Source: Bradyrhizobium sp. Gha
GTDB taxonomy: Bacteria > Pseudomonadota > Alphaproteobacteria > Rhizobiales > Xanthobacteraceae
DNA: 64,000 nt
Direction of reading: 5' to 3'
Assembly: GCF_900113735.1 (NCBI RefSeq)
Contig: NZ_FOQM01000006.1
Coordinates: 62,001 to 126,000, forward strand
Shown here in pieces: positions 57,359 to 64,000 of the stretch (its first letter is position 1; each line of letters begins with the position of its first letter). The notes beneath the pieces are model-generated. The model was given only the letters and a program-made list of their open reading frames with translations, made no database searches and was not told the origin of the DNA. The position numbers were made by a program, and so were the translations under genes.

Positions 57359-57877
57359 CTAACGGGTCGAAAGGGAATTGGTCGGAACAGGCGCCAGAAT
57401 CGCGGCAAGGTCGCGACGGAAGCCCAATGCAATGAATAATTTTGCCATGACGAACATCGGTCCAAGCAGGAAATGCGAGGGATGATCGACCATCGACGGC
57501 TGCCGTTGCTCAAATACCCGGTGGCCAACGATCTGGGACGCAACGCCGAGACCGATGAGCACCGCAAAAATCGACCACATCATGGCGGTCGAGACCTGAT
57601 TGCCGATTGCGGTTGCGACCGAAAGCAGCACGATCATCGACGCGAGGATGCCAAGCCCGACGCCGGCATCCAGCATCAGCCAGTATGCCAGCACGGGCAG
57701 CGCCAAAATCACCGCCAGGCTCACCTCCACCCCGAACATCGGAAAGGCGACCCGCGTCAGCGGCAGCGTCGCGCCGGTGAAGAGCAGGAGAATGCCGACC
57801 ACGTGCATCGCGCAATTCCAGGGATCGCGATGATATTCGACATAATCGGCCAGTTGGCGTTGAAAATAGCCAGCCAT
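57359..57877 (-). CDS. DUF962 / Mpo1-like membrane protein
   Basis: A 172-residue membrane protein of the YGL010w/Mpo1 family. It has the signature YVEYHRDPWNCAMHVVGI at the start, four helices, and a late His motif, GHRVFEQRQPSMVDHPSHFLLGP. Yeast Mpo1 is an iron-dependent dioxygenase that shortens 2-hydroxy fatty acids, using the His residues as ligands; those His are kept here. The bacterial role is unproven. It lies 29 bases upstream of the epimerase gene. Confidence 0.85.
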   Translation of the reverse strand: MAGYFQRQLADYVEYHRDPWNCAMHVVGILLLFTGATLPLTRVAFPMFGVEVSLAVILALPVLAYWLMLDAGVGLGILASMIVLLSVATAIGNQVSTAMMWSIFAVLIGLGVASQIVGHRVFEQRQPSMVDHPSHFLLGPMFVMAKLFIALGFRRDLAAILAPVPTNSLSTR

Positions 57878-58043
57878 TTCAGTCTCGTCGGCACGGGATC
57901 GGGAAGGATGAAGGACAGCCTATAGCACCTGAGAGGGCAGTGCACAAACCGCCGCTAATGTCGCGCAAAGCGGTGCTGTCGCGCGGTGAGACAGGTCACA
58001 AAATCGTCCTGACTTCAGCGGGTTCCGCCGCAAACGCCGTGGC

Positions 58044-58715
58044 TCAATGCCTCTTTGCGGGCTTTTTTGCCGCAGGCGCTGGCGCTGCAGGGGGATGCGC
58101 AGGTGCAGCGTCGGGCACTTTGGCAAAGGTCAGGATCTGCATCTGGCCGTTGACCGCAGAGTTCGGCTTGGCGCGGTCGAGGAACTGCTCCTCGCCGAGG
58201 CCGATCGGCTGCAGCCGCTTGGTCGAAATCTTGAACGTGTTCACCAGCACGTCGCGGATCGCATCAGCCCGGCGCTGGCTCAGGATCGCATTGGCTTCGC
58301 GCGTCTTCGAATTGGATTCGACGTGGCCGACGATCAGGAACGTGTAGGGCAGCAGCGAGGCGTTAACCAGTGCGTCTGCGATCCGGCCGACGGTCTGGTA
58401 GGATTCCGGCTGGATGATCGGGGTGTCGGCGTCGAACTGGATCTGGGCGTTGAAGGCGGGCAGCTTGGCGAGGTCAGGCGCGATCAGCGGCCGGTTCACC
58501 GGACCCGGATCGTTCTTGATCCGGGTCTTGGCCCGTTCCATCACCTGCTGCTTCAGCGCGGGGACATCGAGCTCGACGCCCTCCTCGAAATGATCGAGCT
58601 TGCCGACGATGTCGTCACGGGTCGGAGCCGTCTGGGCGCCGGCCGCGCCTGTAAGCAGAGCGAGACCCAATGCGATGGCAAATCCGGCGGTGACGTGCCC
58701 GGGTACGCGCATCAT
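58044..58715 (-). CDS. Exported OmpA-family protein
   Basis: A 223-residue protein with a signal peptide (HVTAGFAIALGLALLTGAAGAQ), an alpha-helical segment and an OmpA-like peptidoglycan-binding domain (about 100-205). That domain has IQFDADTPIIQPESYQTVGRIA, FLIVGHVESNSKTREANAIL, SQRRADAIRDVLV and LQPIGLGEEQFL. The usual GHTD reads GHVES here, a change at a position that contacts diaminopimelate. The tail is Ala/Pro/Lys-rich. The start overlaps the stop of the preceding gene (ATGA at 58712-58715). It is likely tethered to the cell wall. Confidence 0.85.
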   Translation of the reverse strand: MMRVPGHVTAGFAIALGLALLTGAAGAQTAPTRDDIVGKLDHFEEGVELDVPALKQQVMERAKTRIKNDPGPVNRPLIAPDLAKLPAFNAQIQFDADTPIIQPESYQTVGRIADALVNASLLPYTFLIVGHVESNSKTREANAILSQRRADAIRDVLVNTFKISTKRLQPIGLGEEQFLDRAKPNSAVNGQMQILTFAKVPDAAPAHPPAAPAPAAKKPAKRH

Positions 58716-59128
58716 CGATACCCCGCGTCGTCGACGGCCTTCACGCAGTTGTTGCTGATGCCCTTGGGCGTCGAGACCAGACAGGGGATCGACTTGCTGG
58801 TCTCCTTGGTCGAGCCGCCGCAAACCTTGACGATCTCGCGCTGGCAGGCGTTTGCGACCGTGACACGGGCGGCGATGCGCTTCTGGATCGCGTCGAACAC
58901 CGTGAGGTAGTTGCTCTGGCACTGCTGGGAGAGCACGTCCCGGTTGCGGGACAGGCATTCCTTCAGGCGGGTGGAATCAGGATTGACGCCGCGGCAATTG
59001 GCGACGATTTCCGCACCACAACTCTTGGCCAAGAGCCCGATCGAATCGCCAAAGCTCATGGTCTCCGCCGTCGCAAGCGACGGCATCCCCCATGCAAGTA
59101 CAACCAGTGTGATGAAGCCCCGGACCAT
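58712..59128 (-). CDS. Exported Cys-rich protein
   Basis: A 138-residue protein with a signal peptide (ITLVVLAWGMPSLATAE). The mature domain carries seven Cys in motifs such as LLAKSCGAEIVANC, LKECLSRNRDVLSQQC and ACQREIVKVCGG, the spacing of the GLG1-like cysteine-rich repeat, so disulfides are expected in the periplasm. The function is unknown. It precedes and overlaps the OmpA-like gene, forming a two-gene operon. I prefer the ATG at 59128; in-frame ATGs at 59158 and 59164 lengthen the signal. Confidence 0.72.
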   Translation of the reverse strand: MVRGFITLVVLAWGMPSLATAETMSFGDSIGLLAKSCGAEIVANCRGVNPDSTRLKECLSRNRDVLSQQCQSNYLTVFDAIQKRIAARVTVANACQREIVKVCGGSTKETSKSIPCLVSTPKGISNNCVKAVDDAGYR

Positions 59129-59212
59129 GGCTGCATCTGATACGGGGAAGTTCGCCATGGTCAAGGGCTGATCGCCCCAGACCTGGAGTTCGGCCGGTGC
59201 GGCGAACCGTCC

Positions 59213-59500
59213 TCACTCCCCGGAATCGTCGCGCGGAGGAAATTCGATCAGGACGGCCGTGTGCTTCCCCATCTCGACGGCAAATTCCGGATCGGCCTCG
59301 AGCTCTTCCAATGTGCGCGGCGCGGGCAGCGCGCGGCCGTCCGCGGCCAGTTCCTCCGCATAGAACGCGATCGCCTCGGGCGCATTCTCGACGGCCTCAT
59401 CGACATCGTCGCCACCGGAAATGCAGCCGGGCAGGTCGGGAAACCACATGCTGCATTCGTCCGTGCCGGCGGCTTCGATGATGGCAACGTAGTGAGGCAT
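59213..59500 (-). CDS. Orphan HicB-like protein
   Basis: A 95-residue protein of the HicB-like antitoxin fold: YVAIIEAAGTDECSMWFPDLPGC, SGGDDVDEAVENAPEAIAFYAEEL and an acidic tail. HicB normally neutralises the mRNA interferase HicA through a partial RNase H fold, with a separate DNA-binding domain; no such domain and no hicA are present here. The start is seven bases after the uvrD stop on the same strand, so it is probably cotranscribed with uvrD. A toxin-antitoxin role is therefore doubtful. Confidence 0.82.
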   Translation of the reverse strand: MPHYVAIIEAAGTDECSMWFPDLPGCISGGDDVDEAVENAPEAIAFYAEELAADGRALPAPRTLEELEADPEFAVEMGKHTAVLIEFPPRDDSGE

Positions 59501-59507
59501 GTCGGAT

Positions 59508-62105
59508 TCACGCCCGCTGCACGAAACTGTCCACGACCTTCTTCTCGCCGGCCTTGTCGAAGGCGATGGTGAGCTTGTTGCCGTCGATCCTGGTGACGCG
59601 GCCGTAGCCGAATTTCTGGTGGAAGACGCGGTCGGCGAGCGAGAATTCCGAGGTCGTGCCGGTGGATTTGGCGACCAGCTCGCCCTCGATCGTCATCGGC
59701 CCGCGGCGGCGCGAGGAGTAGCTGCCGAAATCGGGGCCTGAGGACGAGGAGGACGAGAACGTCGCGGCCTCGTCCTCGAAGCCGCCGCGACCGCCACCGC
59801 CATTGCGGCCGCCGCCCTTGTTGCGGTTGGCCTGGGCACGCTGCCAGCCCGGCGTCGAATAGGTCGAGCCAAAGGCCTCCATGTCGTCGAAACGCGAGGC
59901 GCCGTAGCCGCCGGTGCCGCCCCAGGCCGAGCCACCCTTGGATTCCGTGATCTCGACGTTGGCCGCCGGCAATTCGTCGAGGAAGCGCGAGGGGATCGTA
60001 GTCGACCAGGTGCCATGGATCCGGCGATTGGTCGCGAAATAGATCATGGCGCGGCGCCGCGCACGGGTCAGGCCGACATGGCCAAGCCGGCGCTCTTCCT
60101 CGAGGCCGGCGCGGCCCTGTTCGTCCAGCGTGCGCTGGCTCGGGAACAGGCCTTCCTCCCAGCCCGGCAGGAACACGTTGTCGAATTCGAGGCCCTTGGC
60201 CGAGTGCAGCGTCATCAGCGACACCGCGTCGTCCTCGGCGCCGCCCTCGCGGTCCATCACCAGCGAGATGTGCTCCAAGAACCCTTGCAGGTTCTCGAAC
60301 TCCTCCATCGAGCGCACGAGCTCCTTCAGGTTCTCCAGCCGGCCCGCGGCGTCGGCCGAACGGTCCTTCTGCCACATCTCGGTATAGCCGCTCTCGTCGA
60401 GCACGATCTGGGCGAGATCCGTATGCGCGGTCACCTCGCGCTGGGCGCGCCAGCGGTCGAACTGGGCGACGACGTCGCGCAGGCTACCGCGCGCCTTCGG
60501 CTTCAATTCGTCGGTCTCGACCACCGCGCGCGCCGCCTCGAACAGCGGAATGCGGCGCTTGCGGGCGTGGTCGTGCAGCAACTGTATGGTGGCATCGCCA
60601 AGGCCGCGCTTGGGCACGTTGACGATGCGCTCGAAGGCGAGATCGTCGGCCGGCGAATTGATGACGCGCAGATAAGCGAGCGCATCGCGGATCTCGGCGC
60701 GCTCGTAGAAGCGGGGGCCGCCGATGACGCGATAGGGCAGGCCGAGCGTGACGAAACGGTCTTCGAATTCGCGCATCTGGTAGGACGCGCGCACCAGAAT
60801 GGCGACCTCATTGAGCTTCTCGCCCTTGCGCTGGATCTGCTCGATCTCCTCGCCGATGCCGCGGGCCTCCTCTTCCGAATCCCAGGAGCCCGTCACCGTG
60901 ACCTTCTCGCCGTCGTGGTCCTCGGTGCGCAGCGTCTTGCCGAGCCGGCCTTCATTGTGCGCGATCAGATGCGAGGCGGCAGCCAGGATGTGGCCGGTGG
61001 AGCGGTAATTGCGCTCGAGCCGGATCACCTTGGCGCCGGGAAAGTCGTGCTCGAAGCGCAGGATGTTGTCGACCTCGGCGCCGCGCCAGCCATAGATCGA
61101 CTGGTCGTCGTCGCCGACGCAGCAGATGTTTTTGGTGGGAGATGCGGGGGCAGCCGCCAACGCCGCGCGCTCCGTCATTCCGGGCCGATGCGCAGCATCG
61201 AACCCGGAATCTCGATCGTCGGACTGACTGCTGGGTTGCGGGTTCGCGTCTTCGACGCGCCCCGGAATGACAGTTGGCGTGGTCGACGACGGCGCCTGCG
61301 ACAGCAGCCGCAGCCACAGATATTGCGCGACGTTGGTGTCTTGATACTCGTCCACCAGGATGAATTTGAAGCGCTGCTGATACTGCCGCAAAATATCCGG
61401 GTGCTCGCGGAAGATGCGGATGTTCTCCAGCAGCAGGTCGCCGAAATCGGCGGCGTTCAGGATCTTCAGCCGCTCCTGGTAGCTCGCATAGAGCTTGCCG
61501 CCCTTGCCATTGGCGAAGACGGCGGCTTCGCCCGAGGGCACCTGGGACGGCGTCAGGCCGCGGTTCTTCCAGCCGTCGATCAGGCCGGCCAGCATGCGTG
61601 CCGGCCAGCGCTTGTCGTCGATGTTGTCGGCTTGCAGCAACTGCTTCAACAGCCGCACCTGGTCATCGACATCGAGCACGGTGAAATTCGACTTGAGCTG
61701 CGCCAGCTCGGCGTGGAAGCGCAGGATGCGGCCGCCGATGGAGTGGAAGGTGCCGAGCCACGGCATGCCTTCCACGGCGTGGCCGAGCATCTGGCCGAGC
61801 CGGTGCTTCATCTCGCGCGCCGCCTTGTTGGTGAAGGTCACCGACAGGATCTCGGCGGGGCGGGCGCGCCCCTGGCTCAGGATGTGGGCGATGCGCGTGG
61901 TCAGCACGCGGGTCTTGCCGGTGCCTGCGCCGGCCAGCACCAGAACCGGGCCATCCAGCGTCTCGACGGCCTCGCGCTGCTCCGGATTGAGGCCAGCGAG
62001 GTATTTCGGGCCAACGGAGGCGCGTGCACGCGCGGCGATGCCCCCGGCTGCGGGCTGGTGGTCGGGTACGCCTGGGATTTTGCTCGGCTCGGTCATGCGA
62101 ATCAT
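59508..62105 (-). CDS. uvrD: DNA helicase UvrD/PcrA with translated palindromic repeat
   Basis: Superfamily 1A 3'-5' helicase for nucleotide-excision and mismatch repair, about 865 residues. Motif I is VLAGAGTGKTRV, Ia SVTFTNKAAREM, II VDEYQDTNVAQY, III CCVGDDDQSIYGWRGA, IV VIRLERNYRS, and later LMTLHSAKGLEFDNVF and VGLTRARRRAMI. A Gly-rich disordered region and a Tudor-like C-terminal domain follow. Between motifs II and III an extra segment, including VIPGRVEDANPQPSSQ and FDAAHRPGMTE, is encoded by a family A palindrome at 61174-61271 in frame. ATGs at 62105 and 62096 are possible starts; the first has GTGGGG four bases upstream. Confidence 0.95.
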   Translation of the reverse strand: MIRMTEPSKIPGVPDHQPAAGGIAARARASVGPKYLAGLNPEQREAVETLDGPVLVLAGAGTGKTRVLTTRIAHILSQGRARPAEILSVTFTNKAAREMKHRLGQMLGHAVEGMPWLGTFHSIGGRILRFHAELAQLKSNFTVLDVDDQVRLLKQLLQADNIDDKRWPARMLAGLIDGWKNRGLTPSQVPSGEAAVFANGKGGKLYASYQERLKILNAADFGDLLLENIRIFREHPDILRQYQQRFKFILVDEYQDTNVAQYLWLRLLSQAPSSTTPTVIPGRVEDANPQPSSQSDDRDSGFDAAHRPGMTERAALAAAPASPTKNICCVGDDDQSIYGWRGAEVDNILRFEHDFPGAKVIRLERNYRSTGHILAAASHLIAHNEGRLGKTLRTEDHDGEKVTVTGSWDSEEEARGIGEEIEQIQRKGEKLNEVAILVRASYQMREFEDRFVTLGLPYRVIGGPRFYERAEIRDALAYLRVINSPADDLAFERIVNVPKRGLGDATIQLLHDHARKRRIPLFEAARAVVETDELKPKARGSLRDVVAQFDRWRAQREVTAHTDLAQIVLDESGYTEMWQKDRSADAAGRLENLKELVRSMEEFENLQGFLEHISLVMDREGGAEDDAVSLMTLHSAKGLEFDNVFLPGWEEGLFPSQRTLDEQGRAGLEEERRLGHVGLTRARRRAMIYFATNRRIHGTWSTTIPSRFLDELPAANVEITESKGGSAWGGTGGYGASRFDDMEAFGSTYSTPGWQRAQANRNKGGGRNGGGGRGGFEDEAATFSSSSSSGPDFGSYSSRRRGPMTIEGELVAKSTGTTSEFSLADRVFHQKFGYGRVTRIDGNKLTIAFDKAGEKKVVDSFVQRA
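61174..61271. repeat. Palindromic repeat, family A copy 7, inside uvrD
   Basis: GTCATTCCGG at 61174 and CCGGAATGAC ending at 61271 bound a 98-base element with the same CATCGAACCCGGAATCTCG core as intergenic copies. It is read through in the uvrD frame on the minus strand and adds about 33 residues between helicase motifs II and III. Confidence 0.85.
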
Positions 62106-62346
62106 TGGCCCCACGATGGCACCGCGGGGTTGCGGAAGGGAGCCTTCATAACAGGGATTGCCGCCAATATGGGGGCGGCCGTGCCGGTTTTCCACGTGCG
62201 CGGCGGGCTGATTTTGTTCCGGGAGGGTTGGCGAATTTCCCGGCCGAGCGGGCCGGAACCAATGTTCCGAGATGGCGATTGTTTCTGCAAGTGAGGCGCC
62301 TCAGCCGCGCCATCGCAGACAGACAACCAAACAAGAGGTTTTGACC

Positions 62347-62517
62347 ATGCTGAGCTGGGTTGTGACGTTTCTGGTTATCGCCCTGATCGCCGGCATCCTG
62401 GGCTTTGGCGGCCTCGCCGGCGCGTCGATCGAAATCGCCAAGATCATCTTCTTCGTCGCGGTCGTCCTGTTCCTGGTCTCCGCCGTGGTCGGGCTCGCCC
62501 GCGGCAGGAGGATCTAG
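62347..62517 (+). CDS. DUF1328 small membrane protein (YtjA-like)
   Basis: A 56-residue membrane protein of the DUF1328 family with two helices: [25 protein letters not shown] and [21 protein letters not shown], ending in RGRRI. The family is small and of unknown function. The ATG at 62347 is supported by AGAGG about nine bases upstream and by the family's constant MLxW start. It is divergent from uvrD and stands alone; a GC-rich hairpin follows at 62530-62549. Confidence 0.88.
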   Translation: MLSWVVTFLVIALIAGILGFGGLAGASIEIAKIIFFVAVVLFLVSAVVGLARGRRI

Positions 62518-62571
62518 CGGTGATCTTCACCTCTCCCCGACGGGGAGGGGTGGACGGCAGCAGCAGCCTAG

Positions 62572-63072
62572 CTATCTCTTCGCGGGCATCGACACGTTGC
62601 GGCCGATGCCCTCGGGCCGCGCCACGGCGCCATGAGCCCTGACGACGGCCGCGATGCGCTCGCGAATGTCAGGCGGAAACGCCGCCACCTTGCGAGAGCC
62701 CATGTCGATGTGCAGCGACATGTTTTCCGATGTGGCCGACAGCCAGCCTTCGGCGGCGTGACGCAGTTCCTGGAAGGTGTGCAGTCGCTTATCGTCGGCC
62801 TCCAGCAGCCAGACCGAGACCTGCACGGGATCGCCGAGATGGATCTCGCGCAGATAGCGCACGTGGCATTCGGCCGTGAAGGTCGAACCGTTGCGCTCCT
62901 TCATGTAAGCAGGCCCGATCCCGAGTTGCAGCCACATCTGGTCGATCGCCCGGTCGAACATCACATTGTAATAGGCCATGTTGAGATGGCCGTTATAGTC
63001 GATCCATTGCGGCTCGATCTGCATGATCGATGAGCGGAACGGCTCGGGCCTGGCGGCGGCACTTTCCGGCAT
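62572..63072 (-). CDS. Acyl-CoA thioesterase, hot-dog fold
   Basis: A 166-residue 4HBT-type thioesterase. The signature IDYNGHLNMAYYNVMFDRAID is the DYNGHxN variant of the D-x-N/G-H-x-N motif, with the active-site Asp. LREIHLGDPVQVSVWLLEAD follows. Members hydrolyse acyl-CoA or, in carnitine loci, betainyl-CoA; the substrate here is unknown, and no carnitine gene is near. No signal peptide is seen. It is divergent from the FAD-linked dehydrogenase gene with an 87-base gap. Confidence 0.87.
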   Translation of the reverse strand: MPESAAARPEPFRSSIMQIEPQWIDYNGHLNMAYYNVMFDRAIDQMWLQLGIGPAYMKERNGSTFTAECHVRYLREIHLGDPVQVSVWLLEADDKRLHTFQELRHAAEGWLSATSENMSLHIDMGSRKVAAFPPDIRERIAAVVRAHGAVARPEGIGRNVSMPAKR

Positions 63073-63159
63073 GTCTCATTCCCTGCCTATGCGTCCGGTC
63101 GCTTGACTTGACCGGTGAGATGTCCTTTGCCACGGTTTCTTCTGTCGGGAGGACGATCC

Positions 63160-64000
63160 GTGGGTACTGCTATCACCAATAATCCGCCGCGGCCGGAGCC
63201 GAAAGCCCTCGCAAGCGCGCTGGAGCAGCTTGCCGCACGCTTCGGCAACCGCCTGATCACCTCGCAGGCGGTCCGCGAGCAGCACGGCCATACCACGACA
63301 TGGATCGTCAACCAGCCGCCCGACGGCGTGGTGATGGCGCAAGAGACCGCCGACATCCAGGACGTGGTGCGGATCTGCGCGAAAAACGGCGTGCCCATCA
63401 TTCCCTTCGGTACCGGCACCTCGCTCGAAGGTCAGGTCAACGCGCCCGCCGGCGGCATCTCGATCGATTTGCGCGACATGAACAAGGTGCTCGCTGTTCA
63501 TGCCGAGGATCTCGATTGCGTGATCCAGCCCGGCGTCACCCGCAAGGCGCTCAACGAGCATCTGCGCGACCAGGGCCTGTTCTTCCCGATCGATCCCGGC
63601 GCGGATGCGTCGCTCGGCGGCATGGCCTCGACCCGCGCCTCCGGGACCAATGCGGTGCGCTACGGCACCATGCGCGACAGCGTGCTGGCGCTGAAGGTCG
63701 TCCGTGGCGACGGCGAGATCATCACGACGGGCACGCGCGCCAAGAAATCATCTGCAGGCTACGACCTGACGCATTTGTTCGTGGGTGCCGAAGGCACGCT
63801 CGGCATCATCTCCGAATTGACCATCCGCCTGCGCGGCATCCCCGAGACGATCGCGGCCGGCGCGGTATCGTTCGTGTCAGTGCACGGCGCGTGTCAGGCC
63901 GTGATCCTGGCGATCCAGACCGGCATTCCCGTGGCGCGCATCGAACTGCTCAATGCTGCGCAGGTGAAGGCCTGCAACGCCTATTCCAAGCTGACGCTGC
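63160..64000 (+). CDS. FAD-linked D-lactate/glycolate dehydrogenase, 3' end outside window
   Basis: A GlcD/Dld-type flavoprotein, only its first 280 residues present. The FAD-binding domain (PCMH type) has VVMAQETADIQDVVRIC, PIIPFGTGTSLEGQVNAP and VIQPGVTRKALNEHL. DPGADASLGGMASTRASGTNAVRYG and FVGAEGTLGIISELTIRL follow. The family oxidises D-2-hydroxy acids and passes electrons to cytochrome or quinone. The start is a GTG at 63160 with GGGAGGA six bases upstream; the frame stays open to the window edge. Substrate is not settled. Confidence 0.9.
   Translation, partial: MGTAITNNPPRPEPKALASALEQLAARFGNRLITSQAVREQHGHTTTWIVNQPPDGVVMAQETADIQDVVRICAKNGVPIIPFGTGTSLEGQVNAPAGGISIDLRDMNKVLAVHAEDLDCVIQPGVTRKALNEHLRDQGLFFPIDPGADASLGGMASTRASGTNAVRYGTMRDSVLALKVVRGDGEIITTGTRAKKSSAGYDLTHLFVGAEGTLGIISELTIRLRGIPETIAAGAVSFVSVHGACQAVILAIQTGIPVARIELLNAAQVKACNAYSKLTL

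Noticed and set aside
60015..62294. A 759-codon plus-strand frame opposite uvrD
   Set aside because: It is antisense to a helicase with all motifs intact and its own sequence has the Arg/Ala/Gly composition of a GC-rich shadow.

Overview
The window is high-GC DNA that reads as the chromosome of a Bradyrhizobium-type alphaproteobacterium (Hyphomicrobiales). The main reasons are the uninterrupted division/cell-wall order rsmH-ftsL-ftsI-murE-murF-mraY-murD-ftsW-murG-murC-murB-ddlB-ftsQ-ftsA-ftsZ-lpxC-bamD-recN-ligA, an FtsZ with a very long Pro/Ala-rich linker, and intergenic palindromes of the GTCATTCCGG...CCGGAATGAC type. The species call is inference from gene order and protein character; no search was run.

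Layout. 0.1-3.6 kb: a TauE/SafE-type permease, a MocR-type regulator with a clear direct-repeat operator in front of a divergent DUF983 gene, and an alpha/beta hydrolase. 3.8-4.2 kb: RNase P RNA on the minus strand. 4.3-6.4 kb: two DGPF/YCII proteins, each behind an almost identical promoter, then an ECF42-type sigma factor. 6.5-7.35 kb: an AmpD-like amidase, divergent from the dcw cluster. 7.8-34.6 kb: the dcw cluster and its extension through envelope (lpxC, bamD) and DNA repair (recN, ligA) genes, all on the plus strand. An unrecognised single-pass protein sits between murD and ftsW, and a frameshifted GIY-YIG gene between recN and ligA. No mraZ precedes rsmH.

34.8-46.8 kb: Bcr/CflA exporter, aminopeptidase P, PrmA, a lone Flp pilin with a probable TTG start, a PYROXD2-like oxidoreductase, a membrane/spermidine-synthase fusion, a glycerophosphodiesterase, an L,D-transpeptidase with a Tyr/Gln-rich tail, and a glycine-zipper protein. 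46.8-50.7 kb: a two-gene ABC-2 exporter and two related exported serine-hydrolase-like proteins, the second with a LysM domain. 50.7-53.9 kb: tartrate/malate dehydrogenase divergent from a LysR regulator and nadX. 54-57.9 kb: a sorbosone-dehydrogenase-type beta-propeller, then an isoprenylcysteine-methyltransferase-like protein, an epimerase and a DUF962 (Mpo1-like) protein. 58-64 kb: OmpA-like and Cys-rich exported proteins, an orphan HicB, uvrD with a palindromic element inside its coding sequence, DUF1328, a thioesterase, and the start of an FAD-linked dehydrogenase cut by the window end.

How it works together. The central 27 kb makes lipid II from UDP-MurNAc (MurC, D, E, F, MraY, MurG, with D-Ala-D-Ala from Ddl), polymerises and cross-links it at the septum (FtsW, FtsI), organises the divisome (FtsL, Q, A, Z), and couples this to lipid A synthesis and outer-membrane protein assembly. 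Several families of palindromic repeats fill the gaps between these genes. One copy has become translated sequence inside uvrD, and two flank the broken GIY-YIG gene. These repeats, the ECF42 module and the unrecognised dcw protein are the least explained parts of the window. No complete new defence or mobile system is visible.
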